Positions 28,140 to 35,200 of a DNA stretch of 64,000 bases are shown piece by piece. The notes under the pieces were generated by a model. It saw nothing but the letters and a program-made list of their open reading frames with translations. It was not told where the DNA came from and searched no databases. The stretch's first letter is position 1; each line of letters starts with the position of its first letter. The position numbers and the translations under genes were made by a program. Source of the stretch: Haemophilus haemolyticus_L (GTDB lineage Bacteria; Pseudomonadota; Gammaproteobacteria; Enterobacterales; Pasteurellaceae); NCBI RefSeq assembly GCF_003490595.1, contig NZ_QQGY01000012.1, positions 5,490-69,489 on the forward strand, in the 5' to 3' direction.

Positions 28140-28660
28140 CTTATTTTGTTATCTGCTAAAGTGGATAACATCGAAATGTAACGCCTCATCTTGGTGCGAT
28201 CGCTAACTGCTAAGATCGCTGTTGTGCTGGATAAAATCAGCGTTACCCGCTCGCTAATTGTAAAAAGTAGTAGTTTCACCATCCAAGTGTCATTTACCAA
28301 ACAAGCCTAAGCTATGATAACGAGGGATAGAGCTACAAGGCTACCTCAAAAAACTCGCTGAAAATGGAGTGGAATCGTTATAGCAAGCAGGCTTTGATAT
28401 ATCAATGGTTAAATATTGCGCTATCTATGTTGTTTGTAAACTAATTCCAGAAGTACATAATCAACAAGAGCATGATCTTTTCATAGGCGAAGTCCTGGCT
28501 ACTTGAACAGATGACTGACTATTCCATAATAGACATTGGAAATGTGATGACGTAATTGATGGGTTAAAAAGTTTGCATTATGTTGCTGCTGGGCAGTTCT
28601 TCATCACAGGGAAAAGCATCAACGTCCAAATGATTGATGTTTTAAGCAAAAATATTTCAA
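28140..28660 (+). pseudogene. Flavin reductase family protein, decayed
   Basis: Reading across several frames gives recognisable pieces of a DIM6/NtaB-type flavin reductase: IAVVLDKISVTRSLI, then SSSFTIQVSFTKQA, then in another frame YCAIYVVCKLIPEVHNQQ, HDLFIGEVLAT, LFHNRHWKCDD and LKSLHYVAAGQFFITGK. There are at least two frameshifts and in-frame TGA stops, one where the family usually has tryptophan. No ATG-led frame of useful length remains. It is followed by a Neisseria-style hairpin, as an intact gene of that family would be in Neisseria. Boundaries are approximate. Confidence 0.6.
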
Positions 28661-28682
28661 AATCTGACCGTACTTTTGAAGA

Positions 28683-28718
28683 AAAATGTCGTCTGAAAAT
28701 GGTTTCAGACGACATTTT
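28683..28718. terminator. Perfect hairpin containing paired Neisseria-type uptake words
   Basis: A 16-base perfect stem (AAAATGTCGTCTGAAA at 28683-28698 and its complement at 28703-28718) with an ATGG loop. It contains GTCGTCTGAA in both orientations, the classic Neisseria arrangement of uptake word as terminator, lying just after the dead flavin reductase gene. Confidence 0.85.
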
Positions 28719-28719
28719 A

Positions 28720-29410
28720 TTATAGACAGACGAAAGTCTGGCTATAAAAACCATACGCTATGCGTATGGAGCCAAATAGCTTAAGCGATGAACGGAAAAA
28801 ATCCTCGCTATATAATGAACAAGGCTGACAACCAAAATTCAACATATAGGAGGATTATCATGGTAAGTAAAACCAGTGACAATTTAAGTCTATCACACAC
28901 AAAATGGAATGGTAAGTATCACATTGTATTTATCCCGAAGTACAGAAGAAAAGCAATTTATGGAAAGTTAAGAGCAGATATAGGTCAAATATTGAGGCAG
29001 CTATGTGACTATAAAAATGTGGAGATAATAGAAGCGCATGCAATGCCAGACCATATCCATATGCTCTTAAAAATCCCACCTAAAATATCAGTATCAGGTT
29101 TTATGGGCTACCTGAAGGGGAAATCAGCGCTGATGATTTTTGAAAGACACGCGAACTTAAAATATAGATATGGAAATAGGCATTTCTGGGCGAAAGGATT
29201 TTTTGTAAGCACAGTAGGGTTAAATACAAAAGTAGTAGAGGATTATATAAGAAACCAAGAAAAAGAAGATATGGTTCAAGATAATTTATCAACGAAAGAA
29301 CATGTTGACCCCTTTAAGGGGTAATCAAGGAAATAATTAGACGCGGTTGTCAGTTCTCACAAGCCCCTTGAGGGGATTGTGAAGTATAGGCCCTTATAGG
29401 GGAGCCTAAA
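28720..29410 (+). mobile_element. IS200-type insertion sequence
   Basis: A single transposase gene flanked by hairpins and without terminal inverted repeats, as in IS200. On the left are CAGAC..GTCTG near 28726-28740 and CCATACGC-TAT-GCGTATGG at 28751-28769. On the right are CACAA..CCCC-TTGA-GGGG..TTGTG at 29359-29382 and TAGGC..GCCTA at 29387-29408. Exact ends cannot be fixed without an empty site. Confidence 0.75.
28860..29324 (+). CDS. tnpA: IS200-family transposase TnpA (Y1 HUH)
   Basis: 154 residues from the ATG at 28860, which has AGGAGG just upstream; the frame is open further up (28788) without a ribosome site. The metal-binding HUH motif is PDHIHMLL (His65, His67), and the nucleophilic tyrosine is in VVEDYIRNQ (Tyr129). 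It cuts and joins single-stranded DNA at hairpin ends. Length and motifs are complete, so it may be active. The last codons (DPFKG, stop) lie inside a CCCCTTTAAGGGG palindrome. Confidence 0.9.
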   Translation: MVSKTSDNLSLSHTKWNGKYHIVFIPKYRRKAIYGKLRADIGQILRQLCDYKNVEIIEAHAMPDHIHMLLKIPPKISVSGFMGYLKGKSALMIFERHANLKYRYGNRHFWAKGFFVSTVGLNTKVVEDYIRNQEKEDMVQDNLSTKEHVDPFKG

Positions 29411-29412
29411 AA

Positions 29413-29431
29413 CCGCACGTTTTACGTGCGG
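29413..29431. terminator. Hairpin after the IS200 element
   Basis: CCGCACGT at 29413-29420 and ACGTGCGG at 29424-29431 with a three-base loop, followed by a T-rich stretch. The right arm resembles, but does not match, an uptake core. It could terminate transcription from either side. Confidence 0.6.
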
Positions 29432-29487
29432 ATTGTTATTCTACTAGAAAATTTTTTCTAGATTTTTTGTTTTATGAAATTATAGAT

Positions 29488-29565
29488 TTACTTTTTGTTT
29501 GGTACATGAGTTTTTCTATAATATGCAAGGTTTGCAGCTAAAAAAGCTGGAATTCTTTCTTTCAT
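29488..29565 (-). CDS. Small protein of 25 residues, unknown
   Basis: The frame begins at the ATG ending at 29565 with AAGGAG placed 7 bases upstream, a near-perfect ribosome site, and encodes MKERIPAFLAANLAYYRKTH plus five residues, ending in KK. It is basic with a hydrophobic patch. It lies downstream of a 107-residue secreted protein on the same strand, separated from it by a terminator. No family is recognised. The strength of the ribosome site is the only reason to believe it is translated. Confidence 0.4.
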   Translation of the reverse strand: MKERIPAFLAANLAYYRKTHVPNKK

Positions 29566-29644
29566 AATTTTCTCCTTAGTTTGAATTGAAAAAAAATCTT
29601 TTCGATTATAGTGAAAATTCTTTAAAGTCAAGTTTTTAAAAAAA

Positions 29645-29676
29645 GAAAAATCCCCATTTTTGGGGATTTTTTCAAT
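29645..29676. terminator. Terminator after the 107-residue secreted protein
   Basis: AAAAATCCCCA..TGGGGATTTTTT forms a strong stem followed by T on the plus strand and A-rich sequence on the other side. It is one of three near-identical hairpins in this AT-rich stretch (the others near 30080-30107 and 30662-30688). Confidence 0.8.
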
Positions 29677-29686
29677 TTTGCAGTAT

Positions 29687-30010
29687 TTAATAACTAGAGT
29701 AAGAAAGTGTAATATAAGGTGAATATGGAGCAAAACCTAGACGACGAACTGATTTCTTCATTGCTTCATTTACACCTACAATTGTACTAGTATATTCATA
29801 ATCTTTAATTATAAATTTATCCCCCTTTCTTATTAAAGAATATTCTTTACCACAAGCTTTAAATTTTAGTCGATTGTTAACTATTTCATAAACTCTTGAA
29901 TCTTGTTCACAATCAATAACAATTTCATTTTTTTTCAAAATTGCTGCTTGAGTGCTAACACTAACAGAAATAGCAGCTAAAGCCAAAATAGCTAATGTTT
30001 TTACTTTCAT
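29687..30010 (-). CDS. Secreted protein of unknown function
   Basis: 107 residues. An N-terminal signal peptide (KVKTLAILALAAISVSVSTQA) with likely cleavage after AQA-type residues near 22 gives a mature protein of about 85 residues with two cysteines (DCEQ and KACGKEY) that could form a disulfide. The start has AAGGAG 7 bases upstream. Glycines use normal GGN codons, so it reads in the standard code, unlike its neighbour at 30118-30474. It has its own terminator. No family is recognised. Confidence 0.65.
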   Translation of the reverse strand: MKVKTLAILALAAISVSVSTQAAILKKNEIVIDCEQDSRVYEIVNNRLKFKACGKEYSLIRKGDKFIIKDYEYTSTIVGVNEAMKKSVRRLGFAPYSPYITLSYSSY

Positions 30011-30079
30011 AAGCTTCTCCTTGTTTGTTTAAAAGTTAAACAACCCTTATCTATAACTTATTTTATAATAAAGTCAAAT

Positions 30080-30107
30080 AAAAATCCCCTAAATGGGGAT
30101 TTTTTTA
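30080..30107. terminator. Terminator of the TGA-rich reading frame
   Basis: AAAAATCCCC-TAAAT-GGGGATTTTTTT lies immediately beyond the TAA of the minus-strand frame that ends at 30118. On that strand it reads as a stem followed by a T run. Confidence 0.8.
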
Positions 30108-30117
30108 AAAATTTATT

Positions 30118-30474
30118 TTATAAAATAGCTACTATACAATTATCTTTATCTTCTTCATAAGGAGCTATTTTTTCATCAAAAATTTCTTTTAGAGTCTGTC
30201 AATCAATTCTAAAATTTGCCAAGAAATCTACAAGCTTTTCAGATTCATTAAAAAGACAAATTCTACAAGAAAATTTATTTACTTCATTTCAGACTTTTCA
30301 AAAATACCAATAACTTTTTCAATCAGACTTATCATGTCAATTAACAATAAAATAATCTTCTCATTTATACCTAAATTCTAACTCTATTCAATGAGTTAAA
30401 AGTATAGCTATATTTCTAAAATTTATTTCTCTTTTATCATAAATTTCCTCAAAATCATATTCTCATAAATTCAT
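30118..30474 (-). CDS. Reading frame of 118 codons with TGA as a sense codon (probably glycine), unknown protein
   Basis: From ATG (30474) to TAA (30118) there are eight in-frame TGA codons, at residues 4, 29, 38, 46, 52, 59, 62 and 92, and no TAA or TAG, in sequence that is about three-quarters A+T. No GGN glycine codon occurs, one TGG does, and all five arginines are AGA or AGG. With TGA as glycine the protein contains NIAILLTHGIELEFRYKG, then SYWYFGKVGNE and NFRIDGQTLKEIF, a natural-looking small globular protein; with TGA as tryptophan it would have nine Trp and no Gly. This is the code of Absconditabacteria (SR1) and Gracilibacteria. In Haemophilus translation would stop at codon 4. I do not know its function. 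Confidence 0.6.
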
Positions 30475-30788
30475 AATATTTTTTATTAAAAAATAAAAGG
30501 CACAAACAAAAAATAATTTTTTTAAATTATATTTTGCTTATGTCTAGAAAATGTTATATTAGGTGGTTATAAAATAAAATTTTTTATAAGCTTTTAATAT
30601 AATTCATATTTTTTAATTGATTTTATTTCTTTTTTCTAAAAAATCAAGTTATTTAAAAAAATAAAAATCCCCTAAATGGGGATTTTTGAAGAAAGTTATT
30701 TTATAAAAAATTTATTTTCAGATTTTTTATAAAAAAGTTCTAAATCGCAAAGTGCAGTCATTTTTCGTTTGATTTCCACCAATTTTTT
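30475..30788. other. AT-rich gap without a recognisable gene
   Basis: About 80% A+T in its first 180 bases. On the minus strand it should hold the promoter of the TGA-rich frame; TATAAT occurs near 30530-30525, without a clear -35. A third TCCCC..GGGGA terminator lies at 30662-30688 with no gene in front of it, which suggests a deleted neighbour. After about 30740 the composition returns to Haemophilus-like, with a mutated core (AAGTGCAGT) near 30760. Confidence 0.5.
30662..30688. terminator. Orphan copy of the TCCCC..GGGGA terminator
   Basis: AAAAATCCCC-TAAAT-GGGGATTTTT is nearly identical to the hairpin at 30080-30107, including the loop, but no gene precedes it on either strand. Confidence 0.75.
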
Positions 30789-30797
30789 ACCGCACTT
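30789..30797 (-). repeat. First Haemophilus uptake core after the accessory segment
   Basis: Exact ACCGCACTT; marks the return to ordinary Haemophilus sequence after a gap of about 9 kb. Confidence 0.9.
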
Positions 30798-30820
30798 TCA
30801 ATTCCAGCTAATGTAGTCAA

Positions 30821-30873
30821 TGTAGGGTGGGCGTAAGCCCACGCGTTTAACTAGGGTTTATTCCCACCCTATG
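30821..30873. repeat. GTAGGGTGGG palindromic repeat
   Basis: GTAGGGTGGG at 30822-30831 pairs with CCCACCCTAT at 30863-30872, and an inner GGGCGTAAGCCC hairpin lies at 30829-30840. Repeats starting GTAGGGTGGG are dispersed in Neisseriaceae and Pasteurellaceae genomes. It sits in the mdaB upstream region. Confidence 0.65.
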
Positions 30874-30994
30874 GGCTGTAGTCTTCCTTATAGTCTAGAA
30901 ATAACGTGGCAGACAAATATACTTTTAAAAATTAACGTAAAAAGGCATAATGGCAACCCCATTTTTTATAATTATTTGTTTTAGGAGCAAAAAG

Positions 30995-31573
30995 ATGAAT
31001 ATTTTATTATTAGACGGTGGAAAAGAGTTTGGTCATTCACATGGCGAGTTGAACCATACGCTTCATAAAAAAGCGAAAGAAGTTTTGACCGCACTTGGAC
31101 ACAATGTAAAAGAAACTGTGATCGATGCTGGCTATGATGTTGAAGCAGAAATCGAAAAATTTTTGTGAATGGATGCCGTAATTTGGCAGATGCCAAGTTG
31201 GTGGATGCACGAACCTTGGACAGTGAAAAAATACATAGACGAAGTATTAACCGCCGGACACGGCAAGCTTTACCACAGTGATGGCCGTCATCGTGTCAAT
31301 CCGACAGAAGGTTACGGCACAGGTGGCTTGTTGCAAGGCAAAAAACACATGCTTTCGCTTACTTGGAATGCGCCGATTGAAGCGTTCACCCGTGAAGGCG
31401 ATTTCTTCGAAGGCAAAGGCGTAGATGCTGTGTACATGCCTTTCCACAAACTTAACGAGTTCATCGGCTTGACCCGTCTGCCAACATTCTTATGTAACGA
31501 TGTGATTAAAAATCCACAAGTAGAACAATATTTAGCAGACTATCAAGCACACTTGGAAAAAGTGTTCGACTAA
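30995..31573 (+). pseudogene. mdaB: NADPH:quinone reductase MdaB, interrupted by one TGA
   Basis: From the ATG at 30995 (with AGGAGC upstream) to 31573 there are 193 codons in a single frame, the length of E. coli MdaB, broken only by TGA at 31166-31168. The family reads NFLWADVVIWQMPGWWM there; this gene reads KFL, stop, MDAVIWQMPSWWM, so the lost residue is the conserved tryptophan (TGG to TGA). The rest, including QGKKHMLSLTWNAP, is intact. MdaB is a flavodoxin-fold two-electron quinone reductase. The gene is most likely inactive; restart at the ATG directly after the stop would lose the flavin-binding N-terminus. Confidence 0.85.
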
Positions 31574-31574
31574 T

Positions 31575-31609
31575 AAAAAATCCATCTTCAATACGAAGAT
31601 GGATTTTTT
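31575..31609. terminator. Bidirectional terminator between mdaB and rimO
   Basis: AAAAAATCCATCTTC and its exact complement around a five-base AATAC loop, between convergent genes. Confidence 0.9.
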
Positions 31610-31635
31610 GTTTATTTCGTTAAGATTGTTGTTAT

Positions 31636-32973
31636 TTAACAACTTCCCCACAAATCATATTCATCAGAATTTGTGATGGTTACTTTAATTACATCGCCGA
31701 CTTTTACATTGATTCCGCTTAAATTATCGACATAAACTAACCCATCCACTTCAGGGGCATCTGCTTTGGAGCGCCCAATAATGCCTTCTTCGTCAATTTC
31801 ATCCACTAATACATCAAGGGTTTTGCCGATTTTTTGTTTTAAACGATTTGCAGAAATTTCCTGTTGTAATTGCATGAAACGATGGAAACGTTCTTCTTTC
31901 ACATCTTCTGGTACTTGGTCAGCCATCTCTGTTGCAGGTGCACCTTCAACAGGGCTGAATTTGAAACAGCCTACGCGATCAAGTTGGGCTTCTTTTAAGA
32001 AATCGAGCAATAATTGGAAATCTTCTTCTGTTTCACCTGGGAAACCTACAATAAAGGTGGAGCGTAATGTTAAATCTGGGCAAATTTCACGCCATTGTTT
32101 AATGCGTTCTAAAGTGCGGTCAATACTGCCCGGTCTTTTCATTGCTTTTAAGATTTTCGGGCTGGCGTGTTGTAATGGAATGTCTAAATACGGCAAGAGC
32201 GTGCCGTCTGCCATTAATGGAATTAAATCATCCACATGCGGATAGGGATACACATAATGTAAGCGGACCCAAATGCCAAGTTTGCCAAGCTGTTTACAAA
32301 GCGTCATTAAATCATTTTTAATTGGTATACCATTCCAGAACGCCGTTTTTACACCGCCCTCTTGGCGTTTTAAATCCATTGAATAAGCGGAAGTGTCTTG
32401 TGATACCACAAGCAATTCTTTTACGCCTGCTTCGGCTAAACGTTTTGCTTCGTCCAAAACTTGTGTAATAGAACGGCTTTCCAAATTACCACGCATAGAT
32501 GGAATAATACAGAACGTACAACGGTGATCACAGCCTTCAGAGATTTTCAAATAGGCATAATGTTTCGGTGTGAGTTTTATGCCTTGTTTTGGTACTAAGC
32601 TGGTGTAAGGGCTATGTGTCGGTTTTGGCACGTATTTGTGAACTTGCGCCATCACTGTTTCATAACTATGTGGACCGCTGACTTCCAAAACTTTGGGATG
32701 CACTTCACGAATTTGGTCTTCTTTTGCCCCCAAACAGCCAGTCACGATAACTCGCCCATTTTCTTCTAATGCTTCGCCAATCGCTTCGAGGGATTCCTGC
32801 ACCGCACTATCAATAAAGCCACAAGTGTTCACAATCACTAAATCCACATTTTCATAGCTTGGCACAATGTTGTAACCATCGGTGCGTAGTTCCGTTAAGA
32901 TTCGTTCAGAATCTACTAAGTTTTTGGGGCAACCAAGGCTTACAAAGCCAATGCTTGGGGTTGAATTTTGCAT
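31636..32973 (-). CDS. rimO: Ribosomal protein S12 methylthiotransferase
   Basis: 445 residues (E. coli 441). An N-terminal UPF0004 domain carries the first Fe-S cluster cysteines (SLGCPKNLVDSE, VNTCGFIDSA, VTGCLGAKED). The radical SAM motif is CDHRCTFC, and the C-terminal TRAM domain contains VDGLVYVD. It adds a methylthio group to the aspartate next to the PGVRYH loop of S12; that target sequence (KDLPGVRYH) is present in the rpsL gene of this window. It is monocistronic here. Confidence 0.95.
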   Translation of the reverse strand: MQNSTPSIGFVSLGCPKNLVDSERILTELRTDGYNIVPSYENVDLVIVNTCGFIDSAVQESLEAIGEALEENGRVIVTGCLGAKEDQIREVHPKVLEVSGPHSYETVMAQVHKYVPKPTHSPYTSLVPKQGIKLTPKHYAYLKISEGCDHRCTFCIIPSMRGNLESRSITQVLDEAKRLAEAGVKELLVVSQDTSAYSMDLKRQEGGVKTAFWNGIPIKNDLMTLCKQLGKLGIWVRLHYVYPYPHVDDLIPLMADGTLLPYLDIPLQHASPKILKAMKRPGSIDRTLERIKQWREICPDLTLRSTFIVGFPGETEEDFQLLLDFLKEAQLDRVGCFKFSPVEGAPATEMADQVPEDVKEERFHRFMQLQQEISANRLKQKIGKTLDVLVDEIDEEGIIGRSKADAPEVDGLVYVDNLSGINVKVGDVIKVTITNSDEYDLWGSC

Positions 32974-33124
32974 AAAATAACCGTTCTTTCGCTCTATAAA
33001 ATTTCAAACGCAAGATTTTACTCAATTTTCGCAAGAAAGGCGATAAATTAAAGGCTTGGAAGGGTAAAGATTTTAATCTAAGTGATGTAGAATAGACGAT
33101 TATGTCGGACTTATTTTTATCATT

Positions 33125-33841
33125 ATGGAAAATTCATCTTTACCTTTAACCGCACTTTTCGATCCTTATCACTTAATTATTTTTAGCAAAATGCTGTTGG
33201 CAATGGTGCTTGGTAGCGTTATCGGCTTAGAGCGTGAGCTTAAGCGCAAACCTGTGGGCGTGAAAACTTGTGCCATTATTGCCGTCACCACTTGTGTGTT
33301 AACGATTGTTTCGATTCAAGCCGCAGAGCATTATGCGCAAGTTTCAGAAAATATTCGTACGGATCCGATGCGTCTTGCGGCTCAAGTGATTAGTGGCATC
33401 GGTTTTTTAGGTGCAGGTGTGATTTTGCATAAGAAAAATGATGCGATTTCAGGTTTAACCACCGCGGCGATTATTTGGGCTTCTGCGGGGATCGGTATTG
33501 CTGCTGGAGCGGGCTTCGTGTTTGATGCGGTCATCGCCACTGTGATGATTTTGGTGTCTATTCGATTAAGTCCTCTGGTTCAACATTGGGTTCATCGTAA
33601 ATCACAACGTCGTCGAACAAAATTCAATATTCTTGTCAATGGTGCGGAAAGCATTGGAAAAGTCACCCAATTGTTAGTAAACAATCAGTATCGTATTGAA
33701 CATATACAGGTGAAAGATCAAAGTAGTGGTGAAGTGCGGTTACAAATTCGCTGTTTTTCCATTGATTCCACAATGTTGAAAGATGCGTATGCATTGTTGA
33801 AAGCGGAAGAAGGCGTGATAAGTGTCGAAGTAGATAACTAG
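33125..33841 (+). CDS. MgtC/SapB family inner-membrane protein
   Basis: 238 residues with four to five N-terminal membrane segments and the family block GSVIGLERELKRKPVGVKTCA, then GIGFLGAGVILHKKNDAISGLTTAA. A cytoplasmic C-terminal domain of about 80 residues (KFNILVNGAESIGKVTQLL) follows, typical of the longer MgtC proteins. MgtC proteins help growth at low magnesium and in acid and affect the F-type ATPase in some pathogens. Whether this one acts so in Haemophilus is not shown by the sequence. Confidence 0.85.
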   Translation: MENSSLPLTALFDPYHLIIFSKMLLAMVLGSVIGLERELKRKPVGVKTCAIIAVTTCVLTIVSIQAAEHYAQVSENIRTDPMRLAAQVISGIGFLGAGVILHKKNDAISGLTTAAIIWASAGIGIAAGAGFVFDAVIATVMILVSIRLSPLVQHWVHRKSQRRRTKFNILVNGAESIGKVTQLLVNNQYRIEHIQVKDQSSGEVRLQIRCFSIDSTMLKDAYALLKAEEGVISVEVDN

Positions 33842-33889
33842 AAAAAGAGCGGTCGAGTTAAATTTTCTTTTAAATTGACCGCTCTTTTT
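33842..33889. terminator. Terminator after the mgtC-like gene
   Basis: AAAAAGAGCGGTC and GACCGCTCTTTTT form the outer stem, with an inner AAATTT..AAATT pairing, then T residues. Confidence 0.85.
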
Positions 33890-34006
33890 TATTTCTTATG
33901 TAATTTCTTTCGCAAAATGTAAATTTCCATGAAAAATACTTGATTTTGCTAACGCTATCTTGTAATTAATAATGCTATTCAAACACAACAAGCTAAGGAA
34001 ACAACA

Positions 34007-35122
34007 ATGAAAAATGTAGGCTTTATCGGCTGGCGCGGGATGGTGGGTTCCGTATTAATGGATCGTATGTCGCAGGAAAATGATTTTGCGAATCTTAATC
34101 CCGTATTTTTTACAACTTCACAAGCAGGTCAAAAAGCCCCTGTATTTGGTGGCAAGGATGCAGGCGAACTTAAAAATGCATTCGATATTGAAGAACTCAA
34201 AAAATTAGACATTATCGTGACTTGCCAAGGTGGCGATTATACCAATGAAGTTTATCCAAAATTAAAAGCAACAGGCTGGGATGGTTATTGGGTTGATGCT
34301 GCTTCTGCACTACGCATGAAAGATGATGCAATTATTGTGCTTGATCCTGTAAATCAACACGTGATTTCTGAAGGTTTGAAAAAAGGTATTAAAACCTTCG
34401 TGGGCGGTAACTGTACCGTAAGCTTAATGTTAATGGCTATCGGCGGTCTATTTGAAAAAGATTTGGTGGAATGGATTTCTGTGGCAACTTACCAAGCGGC
34501 TTCAGGTGCTGGCGCAAAAAATATGCGTGAGTTGCTTTCACAAATGGGCTTATTAGAACAAGCTGTTTCAAGTGAATTAAAAGACCCTGCTTCTTCTATT
34601 TTAGATATTGAACGTAAAGTGACTGCAGAAATGCGTTCTGATAGTTTCCCAACAGAAAACTTCGGTGCTGCATTAGGTGGTAGCTTAATCCCTTGGATTG
34701 ACAAACTTCTTCCAGAAACCGGACAAACTAAAGAAGAATGGAAAGGCTATGCAGAAACCAACAAAATCTTAGGTTTAAGCGACAATCCAATTCCTGTAGA
34801 TGGTTTATGTGTGCGTATCGGTGCATTACGTTGCCATAGCCAAGCATTCACCATCAAACTGAAAAAAGACTTACCATTAGAAGAAATCGAACAAATTATT
34901 GCATCACATAATGAATGGGTGAAAGTGATTCCAAACGACAAAGAAACCACATTGCGTGAATTAACGCCAGCGAAAGTAACAGGTACATTAAGTGTACCAG
35001 TGGGTCGTTTACGTAAATTGGCAATGGGCCCTGAATATTTGGCTGCCTTTACTGTGGGTGACCAATTATTATGGGGTGCAGCAGAGCCAGTTCGCCGTAT
35101 CTTAAAACAATTGGTAGCATAA
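34007..35122 (+). CDS. asd: Aspartate-semialdehyde dehydrogenase
   Basis: 371 residues, the long Gram-negative form (E. coli 367). The NADP loop is VGFIGWRGMVGSVLM, the nucleophilic cysteine is in GGNCTVSLML, and the catalytic histidine is in IGALRCHSQAFTIK. It reduces aspartyl phosphate to the semialdehyde, the branch point to diaminopimelate (cell wall), lysine, threonine and methionine. It has its own terminator at 35130-35160 and no operon partner. Confidence 0.97.
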   Translation: MKNVGFIGWRGMVGSVLMDRMSQENDFANLNPVFFTTSQAGQKAPVFGGKDAGELKNAFDIEELKKLDIIVTCQGGDYTNEVYPKLKATGWDGYWVDAASALRMKDDAIIVLDPVNQHVISEGLKKGIKTFVGGNCTVSLMLMAIGGLFEKDLVEWISVATYQAASGAGAKNMRELLSQMGLLEQAVSSELKDPASSILDIERKVTAEMRSDSFPTENFGAALGGSLIPWIDKLLPETGQTKEEWKGYAETNKILGLSDNPIPVDGLCVRIGALRCHSQAFTIKLKKDLPLEEIEQIIASHNEWVKVIPNDKETTLRELTPAKVTGTLSVPVGRLRKLAMGPEYLAAFTVGDQLLWGAAEPVRRILKQLVA

Positions 35123-35129
35123 TTGGCAG

Positions 35130-35160
35130 AGTGCGTGAGGTAAAATCTCACGCACTTTTT
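35130..35160 (+). terminator. Terminator of asd
   Basis: AGTGCGTGAG at 35130-35139 and CTCACGCACT at 35147-35156, followed by TTTT. Confidence 0.9.
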
Positions 35161-35200
35161 CTTTCTTTTGTATGCGTTGATGTATCCCATCTAAAAACTT

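Noticed and set aside
30118..30474. Reading the TGA-rich frame with the mycoplasma code (TGA = Trp)
   Set aside because: It would give nine Trp and no Gly in 118 residues, which is implausible; the glycine reading gives normal composition.
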